From: Nocardioides panacisoli
GTDB taxonomy: Bacteria > Actinomycetota > Actinomycetes > Propionibacteriales > Nocardioidaceae
Direction: 5' to 3'
NCBI RefSeq assembly: GCF_019448235.1
Contig: NZ_CP080409.1
Location: forward strand, 930,001 to 994,000
DNA: 64,000 nt
The notes below the pieces were generated by a model, which worked only from the letters and a program-made list of their open reading frames with translations, was not told the origin of the DNA and did no database searches. Made by a program: the position numbers and the translations under genes. Below are positions 53,832 to 62,493 of this stretch, piece after piece (within the stretch, counting starts at the first letter, position 1; every line of letters starts with the position of its first letter).

Positions 53832-54989
53832 GTGCGCCGTACCGTCTTCGACGAGGACCACGAGGCATTCCGCAAGACCCTGCGCAGCTTCATCGAGTCC
53901 GAGGTCGCTCCGCACTACCAGGAATGGTTCGACGAGGGCCTGGTGCCGCGCGATCTCTACCGCAAGCTCGGCGAGCTCGGCGTGTGGGGGATCGAGGTCC
54001 CCGAGGAGTACGGCGGCGCCGGCATCGACTCCTTCAAGTTCTCCGCGATCGTGTCCGAGGAGACCACGCGTGCCGGCGTGAGCTTCGGCGGCGCCAGCGC
54101 GCACGTGAACCTCTGCCTGCCCTACCTGCTCCAGCTCGGCACCGAGGAGCAGCTGCAGCGGTGGCTCCCCGGGTTCGTGGCGGGCGAGACGATGTTCGCG
54201 ATCGCGATGACCGAGCCGGGCACCGGCTCGGACCTCGCCGGCATGCGCACGACGGCGAAGAAGTCCGAGGACGGCAGCCACTACGTCCTCAACGGGGCCA
54301 AGACCTTCATCACCGGCGGCGTGCACGCCGACCGGGTGATCGTGTGCGCCCGCACGGCGCCGGCCACCGAGGACAACCGCCGCCACGGCATCTCCCTGCT
54401 CGTGGTCGACACCACCTCGCAGGGCTACGAGGTCGGCCGCAAGCTGGACAAGATCGGCCTGCGGACCTCCGACACCGCCGAGCTGTCCTTCAGCGACGTC
54501 GTCGTGCCCGCCGAGGACCTGCTGGGCGAGGAGCACGAGGGCTTCTCCTACCTGGGGCAGAACCTCCCGCGCGAGCGGCTCGGCATCGCCTTCGGCGCCT
54601 ACGCCCAGGCGGCCGCCGCGGTCCGGTTCGCGCAGGCCTACACCGAGGACCGCACCGTCTTCGGCAAGCCGGTGGCCTCCTTCCAGAACACCAAGTTCGA
54701 GCTGGCTGCGTGCAAGGCGGAGGTCGACGCGGCCCAGGCCGTGGTCGACCGGGCGCTGGAGGCCGAGGACGCCGGTGAGCTGACGGCCGCCGAGGCCGCG
54801 TCGGCGAAGCTGTTCTGCACCGAGGTCGCCGACCGGGTGATCGACCGGTGCCTGCAGCTGCACGGTGGCTACGGGTTCATGAACGAGTACCCGATCGCCC
54901 GGCTCTACACCGACAACCGCGTCAACCGGATCTACGGCGGCACGTCGGAGGTGATGAAGATGATCATCGCCAAGCAGATGGGCCTCTGA
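53832..54989 (+). CDS. Acyl-CoA dehydrogenase
   Basis: 385 residues from GTG 53832, with AAGGGG about seven bases upstream. Family signatures: FAIAMTEPGTGSDLAGM, FITGGVHADRVIVC, and the C-terminal QLHGGYGFMNEYPIARLYTD with the region of the catalytic glutamate near IYGGTSEVMKMIIAKQM. It introduces the first double bond in fatty-acid or branched-chain acyl-CoA breakdown and passes electrons to ETF. The chain specificity is not clear. It stands alone between the flavin genes and the siroheme gene. Confidence 0.93.
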   Translation: MRRTVFDEDHEAFRKTLRSFIESEVAPHYQEWFDEGLVPRDLYRKLGELGVWGIEVPEEYGGAGIDSFKFSAIVSEETTRAGVSFGGASAHVNLCLPYLLQLGTEEQLQRWLPGFVAGETMFAIAMTEPGTGSDLAGMRTTAKKSEDGSHYVLNGAKTFITGGVHADRVIVCARTAPATEDNRRHGISLLVVDTTSQGYEVGRKLDKIGLRTSDTAELSFSDVVVPAEDLLGEEHEGFSYLGQNLPRERLGIAFGAYAQAAAAVRFAQAYTEDRTVFGKPVASFQNTKFELAACKAEVDAAQAVVDRALEAEDAGELTAAEAASAKLFCTEVADRVIDRCLQLHGGYGFMNEYPIARLYTDNRVNRIYGGTSEVMKMIIAKQMGL

Positions 54990-55058
54990 CGCGCCACCAC
55001 GGCCACCCCTGTCCACGGGTGGATGCCGGCCCCCGGGGCCACGGTGGTTGTTGGAACA

Positions 55059-56291
55059 ATGGCCGCCGTGGACGACAGCACCCTCTATCCCTCCGGTCTG
55101 CGGCTCGACGGCCGCCGCGTGCTCGTCGTGGGCGGCGGTGAGGTCGCCCAACGCCGGGTGCCCCAGCTGATCGCCGCCGGCGCCGACGTCCACGTCGTCT
55201 CGCCGGACGTGACCCCGGCCATCGAGGGTCTGGTGGGCTCCGGCGAGGTCTCGTGGCACCGGCGCGAGTTCGCCGAGGCCGACCTCGCCGAGGCGTGGTA
55301 CGCCGTCGCGGCGACCGACGACGCCGGCGTCAACCAGCGCGTCAGCGCGGCGGCGGAGCAGCACCGGGTGTTCTGCGTGCGCGCCGACGACGCACAACAG
55401 GGGACCGCCTGGACGCCCGCGGTCGGGCGGCACGACGGCCTCACCGTGGCCGTGCTCGGCTCCCGCGAGCCCCGCCGGTCGGCGGCACTGCGCGACGAGG
55501 TCGTCGAGGGCCTGCGGGAGGGACGACTCGGGTCGGCTCCCGAGCGGCCGCGCACCGCCGGGGTGACCCTGGTCGGCGGCGGGCCCGGACGTCCGGAGCT
55601 GATGTCGATCGCCGGCTACCAGGCGTTGATGGAGGCCGACGTCGTGGTGGCGGACCGGCTCGCGCCCCGCGAGCTGCTCGGGGACCTGCCCGACGACGTG
55701 GAGCTCCTCGACGTGGCCAAGCTGCCCCGCGGCCGGTCGGCGCAGCAGGAGGCGATCAACCAGGTCATCGTGGAGCGCGCCCTTGCCGGCAGCCGCGTGG
55801 TGCGCTTCAAGGGCGGGGACAACTTCGTCTTCGGTCGCGGCTACGAGGAAGTGATCGCCTGCCGGGAGGCCGGCGTACCCGTCACCGTCATCCCGGGCCT
55901 GACCAGTCCCGTGGCCGTCCCGGCGGTCGCCGGGATCCCGGTGACCCACCGCGGCATCACCCACGATTTCACCGTCGTGTCGGGGCACCTCCCACCCGGC
56001 CATCCCGAGTCCCTCGTCGCCTGGGACGCCATCGCGCGGATGCAGGGCACCGTCGTGCTGATGATGGCAGTGCACAACGCTCCCGCGATCGCCACGGCGC
56101 TGGTCGAGGGCGGCCGCGCGCCGGGCACCCCGGTCGCGGTCGTGTGCGACGGCACGATGCCGACCGAGCGCACGGTGCTCGCGACGCTGGGCACCCTCGC
56201 GGACCAGTTGGAGGCCGAGCGGGTGCAGGCCCCGGCCATCATCGTGGTCGGCGAGGTCGTGCGGGTCGCCCATCCCGAGGTGGGCGACTGA
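55059..56291 (+). CDS. Fused precorrin-2 dehydrogenase / uroporphyrinogen-III C-methyltransferase
   Basis: 410 residues from ATG 55059; a GTG at 55068 is the alternative, since AACAAT lies seven bases before it. The N-terminal domain (about residues 1-150) has the Rossmann motif VLVVGGGEVAQRRV of CysG. The methyltransferase domain (about 160-405) has VTLVGGGPGRPELMSIAGYQAL-region, VRFKGGDNFVFGRGYEEV and GLTSPVAVPAVAGIP. It makes sirohydrochlorin for siroheme, a cofactor of sulfite and nitrite reductases. Those genes are not in the window. In E. coli one protein does this as CysG; the order and length here are the actinobacterial form (CysG/CobA). Confidence 0.92.
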   Translation: MAAVDDSTLYPSGLRLDGRRVLVVGGGEVAQRRVPQLIAAGADVHVVSPDVTPAIEGLVGSGEVSWHRREFAEADLAEAWYAVAATDDAGVNQRVSAAAEQHRVFCVRADDAQQGTAWTPAVGRHDGLTVAVLGSREPRRSAALRDEVVEGLREGRLGSAPERPRTAGVTLVGGGPGRPELMSIAGYQALMEADVVVADRLAPRELLGDLPDDVELLDVAKLPRGRSAQQEAINQVIVERALAGSRVVRFKGGDNFVFGRGYEEVIACREAGVPVTVIPGLTSPVAVPAVAGIPVTHRGITHDFTVVSGHLPPGHPESLVAWDAIARMQGTVVLMMAVHNAPAIATALVEGGRAPGTPVAVVCDGTMPTERTVLATLGTLADQLEAERVQAPAIIVVGEVVRVAHPEVGD

Positions 56292-56295
56292 GCCG

Positions 56296-57099
56296 ATGGC
56301 GACCCTCGTCGACGTCACCGACGCCGCCGACCCGCGGCTCGCGGACTACCGGGACCTGCGCGACGTCCAGCTGCGCAAGCACCTCGAGGCCGAACACGGG
56401 CTCTTCCTCGCCGAGGGCGAGAAGGTCGTGCGGCGGGCGGTCGAGGCCGGGCACGAGCCGCGCTCCTTCCTGATGGCGCCGCGTTGGATCGACGGGCTCG
56501 CCGACGTCCTCGACCGCACCGATGCGCCGTGCTACGTGGTCTCGGAGGACCTCGCCGAGCAGGTGACGGGCTTCCACGTCCACCGCGGCGCGCTCGCCTC
56601 ATTGCAGCGGCGCCCACTGCCCGCGGTGGCCGACGTGCTGGCCGGCGCCCGGTCGGTGCTCGTGCTCGAGGACATCGTGGACCACACCAATGTCGGCGCG
56701 ATCATCCGGTGCGGTGCGGCCCTGGACTTCGACGCGGTGCTGCTCGCACCCCGTTGTGCCGACCCGCTCTACCGTCGCGCGATCAAGGTCGCGATGGGCT
56801 CGGTGTTCACCCTGCCGTGGACCCGCGTCCCGGACTGGCGGGCCGCGCTCCCGGACCTGTCCGCGGCCGGGTTCACCACCCTCGCCCTGACCCTGGCCGA
56901 GGACGCGGTCCCGATCGAGGAGGCCGTCGCCGACGTGGACCGGGTCGCCCTCGTGCTCGGCTCCGAGGGTCACGGCCTCTCGTCCCACTGGGAACGGTCC
57001 GCCGACCGCCGCGCCGTCATCCCGATGGCCGCCGGCGTCGACTCCCTCAACGTGGCCGCCGCGACTGCGATCGCCTGCTACGTGACCCAGCAGCGTTGA
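56296..57099 (+). CDS. SpoU/TrmH family RNA methyltransferase
   Basis: 267 residues from ATG 56296. The SPOUT motifs are DHTNVGAIIRCGAA (motif 1, with Asn and Arg), LVLGSEGHGLSS (motif 2) and IPMAAGVDSLNVAAATAIA (motif 3). An N-terminal L30-like substrate domain of about 110 residues comes first. It 2'-O-methylates rRNA or tRNA; the exact nucleotide is unknown. Its stop codon lies inside the first repeat of the nuclease-locus-2 cluster (57095). Confidence 0.93.
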   Translation: MATLVDVTDAADPRLADYRDLRDVQLRKHLEAEHGLFLAEGEKVVRRAVEAGHEPRSFLMAPRWIDGLADVLDRTDAPCYVVSEDLAEQVTGFHVHRGALASLQRRPLPAVADVLAGARSVLVLEDIVDHTNVGAIIRCGAALDFDAVLLAPRCADPLYRRAIKVAMGSVFTLPWTRVPDWRAALPDLSAAGFTTLALTLAEDAVPIEEAVADVDRVALVLGSEGHGLSSHWERSADRRAVIPMAAGVDSLNVAAATAIACYVTQQR

Positions 57100-57171
57100 G
57101 TGCTCACTTCCCTCCGTTGAGTACTCACTTGTTGACGGTCGAGTCAGCACTTCTCAACGGTCGAGTCGGCA
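57095..57171 (+). repeat. Left 22-bp-period repeat cluster of nuclease locus 2
   Basis: Four units start at 57095, 57116, 57138 and 57160 (periods 21, 22 and 22). The unit is GTYGAGTNNNCACTT plus about seven bases. From outside to inside the cores read GAGTGCTCACTT, GAGTACTCACTT, GAGTCAGCACTT and GAGTCGGCACTT. The methyltransferase stop codon (57097-57099) is inside the first unit, and the last ends a few bases before the DUF559 stop codon at 57179. Confidence 0.9.
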
Positions 57172-57178
57172 CTTGCAC

Positions 57179-58096
57179 TCACCAGCGACGCGTCGTGTAC
57201 GACGCCACGAGGGCGTCGCGCACCTGCTCCAGCCATGCGTCGAGGCGTTCGGCGGTGAAGTCCCCCTCCCTGACCACGATCACGGTCCAGTGGTGCTCGC
57301 GCAGCCACTGCCGACGACGCTCGTCCCGCTCGCGCTGCCGCGGAGACCGGTCATGGGCCTCGGCGCCGTCGTACTCGACGCACACGCGGAGGTGCGGGTA
57401 GGCGAAGTCGAGCCGATAGGTGGGGACGCCGTCGCGGTGGATCCAGAACTGTGGCTCGGGCTCGGGGAGGCCCGCGTCACGGATCGCGAGGAGGACCCAG
57501 CTCTCGCGGTCGGACTCGACCGCGGGGCAGAGGTACTGGATCAGTTCCCGCAGCTGGACGACGCCGCGCCGGCGACGGAAGCGCGGCAGCTCGGCGCGGA
57601 GGTCGGCCCTGGTCAGGCCGTGGGTGCGCGCGAGCGAGTTGAGCACGGCCATCGCCTCGCGCCGCTTGAGGTGGCACCCGCAGTCGAGTGCGGTGCGCAA
57701 CGGCGTCGTGACCCGGAGTCCGGCGAGCACCATCACGTCGCGCGGTGCGAGGTCGCGCGTGCGGCCACGGGCCGCGGTGAGTCGAGTGGGCTGGTGGCCG
57801 CGCAGGGCGCAGGTCTCGACCGGCGGCGTACGCCACAACTCGGCGTAGGCGTGGGCGCCCGTGCCGTGCAGCCATGCCGCGGTGCGGTCGACGACCACGT
57901 GGTGCTCGGCGACGACGCGGGCGAGCGAGGCGGCCCTGCTGTCGAGGTCGTCGGGCAGGTCGGCGGTGAGGTAGACGCCGCGACAGGTACGGCGGAGGTC
58001 ACCCTCGGCAACCAATCGTCCGATGAGGCGGTCGGAGTAGCCGCGGGCGAGCAGGTCGGCACGGGTCAGCGGACGTCGGGGGAGGATCGGGGGCAT
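57179..58096 (-). CDS. DUF559 (Vsr/PD-(D/E)XK-like) protein with AbiEi-type N-terminal region, locus 2
   Basis: 305 residues from ATG 58094-58096. The N-terminal winged-helix-like region has RGVYLTADLP, VVVDRTAAWLHG and LAGLRVTTPLRTALD. The C-terminal endonuclease-like domain carries candidate catalytic E198 (RESW), D230 (RLDFA) and E241 in VEYDGAEAH, then a basic helix and WTVIVVREGD. It shares these motifs and the overall layout with the protein at 6127-7080, but the two differ at most other positions, so this is not a recent duplicate. It is bracketed by inverted repeat clusters and has no partner gene. Nuclease activity is inferred from the family. Confidence 0.8.
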   Translation of the reverse strand: MPPILPRRPLTRADLLARGYSDRLIGRLVAEGDLRRTCRGVYLTADLPDDLDSRAASLARVVAEHHVVVDRTAAWLHGTGAHAYAELWRTPPVETCALRGHQPTRLTAARGRTRDLAPRDVMVLAGLRVTTPLRTALDCGCHLKRREAMAVLNSLARTHGLTRADLRAELPRFRRRRGVVQLRELIQYLCPAVESDRESWVLLAIRDAGLPEPEPQFWIHRDGVPTYRLDFAYPHLRVCVEYDGAEAHDRSPRQRERDERRRQWLREHHWTVIVVREGDFTAERLDAWLEQVRDALVASYTTRRW

Positions 58097-58147
58097 GCCT
58101 CCCACGGTCGGCCCGCGGCGCCCGGCCGGCGAGGCGCCGTACGCCGT

Positions 58148-58156
58148 CCTGTGGAG
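58148..58156 (-). promoter_or_regulatory. Conserved upstream element CTCCACAGG of nuclease locus 2
   Basis: Same nonamer and same 51-nt distance to the start codon as at 7132-7140. A second, shorter TCCACAGG copy lies at 58178-58185. Confidence 0.5.
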
Positions 58157-58220
58157 GAGGGGCTCCTCGTCGGGCCCTGTGGACCCACGGCGGCCCGGGG
58201 TGGGACGCGATGCCGGGAAG

Positions 58221-58279
58221 AAGTGCCGACTCGAGGTGCAACAAGTGAGCACTCGACGAGAAGAAGTGAGCACTCGACC
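58221..58279 (-). repeat. Right 22-bp-period repeat cluster of nuclease locus 2
   Basis: Three units start at 58221, 58243 and 58264 in inverted orientation (AAGTGCCGACTC, AAGTGAGCACTC, AAGTGAGCACTC). Read from outside inward on the minus strand they are GAGTGCTCACTT, GAGTGCTCACTTGTTG and GAGTCGGCACTT, the same order of variants as the left cluster. The cluster ends six bases before the facing stop codon of the esterase. Confidence 0.9.
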
Positions 58280-58284
58280 CTGGG

Positions 58285-59205
58285 TCAGCGGGGGAGGACC
58301 TCGGCGAACTCGGCGATGGCGTGGTCGACGGCGGCCTGGCTCGCGGTCGACCAGGGGCCCATGTCGAAGAAGCCGTGGATCTGGCCGGGGTAGGTCGTGT
58401 GGCGGACCGGGACGCCGGCGGCCGCCAGCGCGTCGGCGTACGCCGCGCCCGCGTCGCGCAGCGGGTCGAACTCGGCCGTGGCGACGACGGCCGGTGGCTG
58501 GTCGGCCAGGTCCCCGCGCAGCGGGGAGAGCAGCGCGTCGGTGGGGTCGAGCTGTCCACCGCCGGAGAGGTAGTGACCGGTGAACCACGCCATCGTGGGG
58601 GTGTCGAGGAAGTAGCCCTCGCCGTTCTCGGTCATCGACGGGTGGTCGCCGGCCATGTCGGCGGCCGGGTAGACGAGGAGCTGCGCCGCGATGCCCCCGA
58701 CCTGCTGTGCCGCGACCGCGGCCAGGTTGCCGCCGGCGGAGTCGCCCGCGACCGCGACGGCGTCGCCACCGCCGAACTCGCCGCGCCGGGCCACCACGTC
58801 CCGGACGGCGGCCACCGCGTCCTCGGCCGCAGCGGGGAAGGGGTGCTCGGGGGCGAGCCGGTAGTCCACCGAGACCACCACGGCGTCGGCGCCGCGGCAG
58901 ATGGCCCGGGCCATGTTGTCGTGAGTGTCGAGGTCACCGATGACGAACCCGCCGCCGTGGAGGAGCACCACGGTCGGGTGCGGCCCGGAGGTCCCGGGGC
59001 GGTAGCTGCGGGCCGGGAGGTCCCCGCGGCCGCCGGCCACCGTCGTGTCCACGACCTCACCGACCGGGACCACGGCCTCGGGCGGTCGCATGTCCACGGT
59101 CATCCGCCGGAACGCGGACCGCGCGTCCGTCGGCGTCATCTCGTGCAGCGGCGTGCTGCCGTGGATCAGCTCCAGCAGCGGGGCGAGGTCGGGGTCGAGT
59201 GGCAT
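58285..59205 (-). CDS. Alpha/beta hydrolase-fold esterase, hormone-sensitive lipase family
   Basis: 306 residues from ATG 59203-59205. The HSL-family oxyanion motif LLHGGGFVIGD and nucleophile motif VAGDSAGGNLA are clear, with the acid and histidine near FDPLRDAG and GQIHGFFDM. No signal peptide, so cytoplasmic. These esterases cleave short acyl esters; the substrate is unknown. It converges on the nuclease-locus-2 repeat cluster. Confidence 0.92.
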   Translation of the reverse strand: MPLDPDLAPLLELIHGSTPLHEMTPTDARSAFRRMTVDMRPPEAVVPVGEVVDTTVAGGRGDLPARSYRPGTSGPHPTVVLLHGGGFVIGDLDTHDNMARAICRGADAVVVSVDYRLAPEHPFPAAAEDAVAAVRDVVARRGEFGGGDAVAVAGDSAGGNLAAVAAQQVGGIAAQLLVYPAADMAGDHPSMTENGEGYFLDTPTMAWFTGHYLSGGGQLDPTDALLSPLRGDLADQPPAVVATAEFDPLRDAGAAYADALAAAGVPVRHTTYPGQIHGFFDMGPWSTASQAAVDHAIAEFAEVLPR

Positions 59206-59240
59206 GGGGCGACCGTAGCCGAGGTCGGGCCGGCCCCCGC

Positions 59241-59828
59241 TCAGGTCGCCGGCCAGCCGTCGGGGAAGTCCTCGGCCGCCCGCTCGTGGGCCTTGTGCAG
59301 CTTCTTGCGCGCCTTGGTGGGCAGCCGGTCCCCGAAGACCGTGCCGCGGGTGTGGTCGGTCTCGTGCTGCAGGCAGCGTGCGAGCAGCCCGTCACCCTCG
59401 AAGTGCACCGGCTCACCGTCCACCCCGGTGCCGTCGACCGCGGCCCAGTCCGGGCGCGCACACGCGGCGAACGCCCCGGGCAGCGACAGGCAGCCCTCCT
59501 GGTCGTCGTCGAGATTGCGGTCCGCGCCCTCGGGCAGCGTGAGCACCGGGTTGCAGACCACGCCCACCGTCCGCTCGCCGCTCTCGTCGGGGCAGTCGAA
59601 GACGAACACGGCCCGGTCGACGCCGATCTGGCAGGCGGCGAGGCCGACGCCGTCCGCGGCGTACATGGTGGCGACCATGTCGGCCACCAGCTCCCGCAGC
59701 TCCGCGTCGTACGCCGTCACTGGCTGCTGGGCGCGGTGCATCACCTCGGTGCCCCAGCGGGTCATGGGGTGGACCGTGCCGTCGGTGGGCAGCGGTCCGT
59801 GGGGGGCATGGGGCTCGGCGTCGGGCAT
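59241..59828 (-). CDS. def: Peptide deformylase
   Basis: 195 residues from ATG 59826-59828. The three metal-site motifs are GVGLAACQIG, EGCLSLPG and LQHETDHTRG, where Thr replaces the usual Leu or Ile of HExxDH. It removes the formyl group from new proteins in the cytoplasm. No fmt gene lies beside it. The N-terminal 20 residues are rich in Pro and His. Confidence 0.94.
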   Translation of the reverse strand: MPDAEPHAPHGPLPTDGTVHPMTRWGTEVMHRAQQPVTAYDAELRELVADMVATMYAADGVGLAACQIGVDRAVFVFDCPDESGERTVGVVCNPVLTLPEGADRNLDDDQEGCLSLPGAFAACARPDWAAVDGTGVDGEPVHFEGDGLLARCLQHETDHTRGTVFGDRLPTKARKKLHKAHERAAEDFPDGWPAT

Positions 59829-59942
59829 GGCGCCGGAGCATACGACCCGTGCGCAGGTGCGGCACAGTCGACGACTGCCGGCGTCACCGGGGCCCGGGGG
59901 AGCGGTGTGACCTGCGGCACGCGGAACAGGTGTAGCGCAATG

Positions 59943-59961
59943 TGTAACTCAGAGTTACATT
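59943..59961 (+). promoter_or_regulatory. Palindromic operator over the -10 of the acyl-CoA dehydrogenase operon
   Basis: TGTAACTC-A-GAGTTACA is a perfect 8-bp inverted repeat at 59943-59959. The -10 TACATT (59956-59961) overlaps its right arm and ends 6 nt before ATG 59968. A repressor bound here would block RNA polymerase. The shape suits a TetR-family fatty-acid regulator. Confidence 0.65.
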
Positions 59962-59967
59962 AGGCGC

Positions 59968-61332
59968 ATGTCCCTGATCAGCAACTTCCGCCCGGGCGGC
60001 AAGCACGGCGTGCCCGAGGATGCGAGCCACGATCCGCTCGGGCTCCTCGTCGCCGGCCTGAGCCGCCTCGCCCAGACCGACCTGCTCGACAAGGTCGGCC
60101 TGCGCAAGCAGGCCGAGCAGGTCGTCAACACCGTGACGCGCAGCGGGTTCCGCACCGTCACCAACGCCAGCCGCACCTTCAAGAAGGTCGGCTCGCGCTC
60201 CAAGCCGGGCGTGCGCGCCCCCAAGGCGGCGCCGTCCGGGGTCTTCGACCTGACGCCGAGCGAGGACGAGCAGATGCTCGTCGACCTGGTCTCGGAGTTC
60301 GCCGAGGAGGTGCTGCGTCCGGCGGCTGCCGACGCCGACGCCGCGTGCACCGCGCCGCAGGAGGTGCTCGACCAGAGCAAGGAGATCGGCCTCCCGATCC
60401 TCGGCCTGCCCGAGGAGCTCGGCGGGGTCGCCGAGGAGCGCTCGGCCATGGCCGGCACCCTGGTGGCCGAGGCACTGGCCCGGGGCGACATGGGGCTCGC
60501 CGTGGCCACTCTGGCGCCCGGCTCGGTCGCGACCGCGATCGGACTGTGGGGCACCGAGGCCCAGCAGCAGACCTACTTGCCGTCCTTCACCGGCGAGGAC
60601 GTCCCGGCCGCGGCACTTGCGCTCAACGAGCCCACCGTGCTCTTCGACGTGTTCGCACCCGCGGCCACCGCCACCAAGGAGGGCGACGGCTACGTCCTGC
60701 GGGGCACCAAGAGCCTCGTGGCGCGCGGCACCGACGCCGAGCTCTTCGTCGTCGGCGCCTCGCTGGACGGCCGTCCCACGCTGTTCCTGGTGGAGTCCTC
60801 CACCGAGGGACTGAGCCTGGAGAGCGACCCCGCGATGGGCGTGCGGGCCGCCACCATGACCAAGCTGCTGCTGGACGGGGCGAAGGTCCCCGCCGACGCC
60901 GTGCTCGGCGAGACCGACGGGACGACCTACGCCGAGTGCGTCCGGCTCTCGCGGCTCGCGTGGTGCGCGCTCGCGGTCGGCACCGGCCAGGCCGTGCTGG
61001 ACTACGTGACGCCCTACGTCAAGGAGCGCGAGGCCTTCGGGGAGCCGATCGCGCACCGGCAGTCGGTGGCGTTCATGGTCGCCAACATCGCCATCGAGCT
61101 GCAGGCGATGCGGCTGCTGACCCACCGCGCCGCCTCCCGCGCCGCGGCCGGCAAGGACTTCTCCAAGCAGGTCGCGCTCGCCCGCAAGGCGTGCACCGAC
61201 CGGGGGATGCAGATCGGCAACGACGGCGTCCAGCTGCTCGGTGGCCACGGATTCGTCAAGGAGCACCCGGTCGAGCGGTGGTACCGCGACCTGCGTGCGA
61301 TCGGGATCATGGAAGGAACGGTGCTGGTCTGA
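59968..61332 (+). CDS. Acyl-CoA dehydrogenase, FadE24-like
   Basis: 454 residues from ATG 59968. The first 90 residues (GLLVAGLSRLAQTDLLDKVG, then a lysine- and arginine-rich stretch) are an extension not found in ordinary acyl-CoA dehydrogenases. The dehydrogenase domain follows with YVTPYVKEREAFGEPIAHRQ and LLGGHGFVKEHPVERWYRDL, where the usual C-terminal catalytic region is IGIMEGTVLV. It forms an operon with the next gene, overlapping it by one base. The pair resembles mycobacterial FadE24-FadE23 in size and order. The substrate acyl-CoA is unknown. Confidence 0.88.
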   Translation: MSLISNFRPGGKHGVPEDASHDPLGLLVAGLSRLAQTDLLDKVGLRKQAEQVVNTVTRSGFRTVTNASRTFKKVGSRSKPGVRAPKAAPSGVFDLTPSEDEQMLVDLVSEFAEEVLRPAAADADAACTAPQEVLDQSKEIGLPILGLPEELGGVAEERSAMAGTLVAEALARGDMGLAVATLAPGSVATAIGLWGTEAQQQTYLPSFTGEDVPAAALALNEPTVLFDVFAPAATATKEGDGYVLRGTKSLVARGTDAELFVVGASLDGRPTLFLVESSTEGLSLESDPAMGVRAATMTKLLLDGAKVPADAVLGETDGTTYAECVRLSRLAWCALAVGTGQAVLDYVTPYVKEREAFGEPIAHRQSVAFMVANIAIELQAMRLLTHRAASRAAAGKDFSKQVALARKACTDRGMQIGNDGVQLLGGHGFVKEHPVERWYRDLRAIGIMEGTVLV

Positions 61333-62493
61333 TGGCCATCAATCTGGAGGTTCCCAAGAAGCATCGGGCGCTGATCGACCAGGCCCACCAGGTCGCGATG
61401 AACATGCTGCGCCCCATCTCGCGCAAGTACGACGCCGCCGAGCACGAGTACCCCAAGGAGCTCGACATGCTCGCGGCGATGATCGACGGGCTCTCCGAGT
61501 CCGGCGCGAGCGAGGGTGCCGGAGCGGCCGGCGTACGCCGTGAGGACAGCGACGACGACTCGGTGCGCAACGGCTCCAACATGGCCTCGGTGACCTCGGT
61601 CGCCGAGATGTGCTGGGGCGACACCGGACTGTTGCTCTCCATGCCCCGCCAGGGCCTGGGCAACTCCGCGATCGCGTCGGTCGCCAACGACGAGCAGCTC
61701 GCGCGCTTCGAGGGCAAGTGGGCCTCGATGGCCATCACCGAGCCGAGCTTCGGCTCGGACTCGGCGGCGATCTCGACCACGGCGGTGCTCGACGGCGACG
61801 ACTACGTCATCAACGGCGAGAAGATCTACGTGACCTCCGGGGAGCGTTCCGACTGCGTCGTGGTGTGGGCGACGCTGGACAAGTCCCTCGGCCGTGCCGC
61901 GATCAAGTCCTTCGTCGTGGAGAAGGGCACGCCCGGCCTGAAGGTCGAGCGGCTGGAGGAGAAGCTCGGCATCCGGGCCTCCGACACCGCGGTGATCACC
62001 TTCACCGACTGCCGGGTGCCCAAGGAGAACCTGCTGGGCGATCCCGAGATCGACACCAGCAAGGGCTTCGCCGGTGCCATGGCGACCTTCGACAACACCC
62101 GTCCGCTGGTCGCCGCCATGGCGATCGGCTGCGCCCGGGCGTCGCTGGACCTCACCCGCGACCTGCTCGCCCGAGCCGGTGTCGAGGTGGACTACGACCA
62201 GCCCGCCATGCTCCAGAGCGCTGCCGCGGCACGGTTCCTGCAGCTGGAGTCGGACTGGGAGGGTGCGCGCCTGCTGACCCTCCAGGCCGCGTGGATGGCC
62301 GACAACCGCAAGCCCAACTCGCTCGAGGCCTCCATGGCGAAGGCCAAGGCGGGACGGGTCGGCTCCGACGTGACGCTCAGCTGTGTCGAGCTGTGCGCGT
62401 CGGTGGGCTACAGCGAGGACGAGCTGCTGGAGAAGTGGGCCCGTGACTCCAAGATCCTCGACATCTTCGAGGGCACCCAGCAGATCCAGCAGC

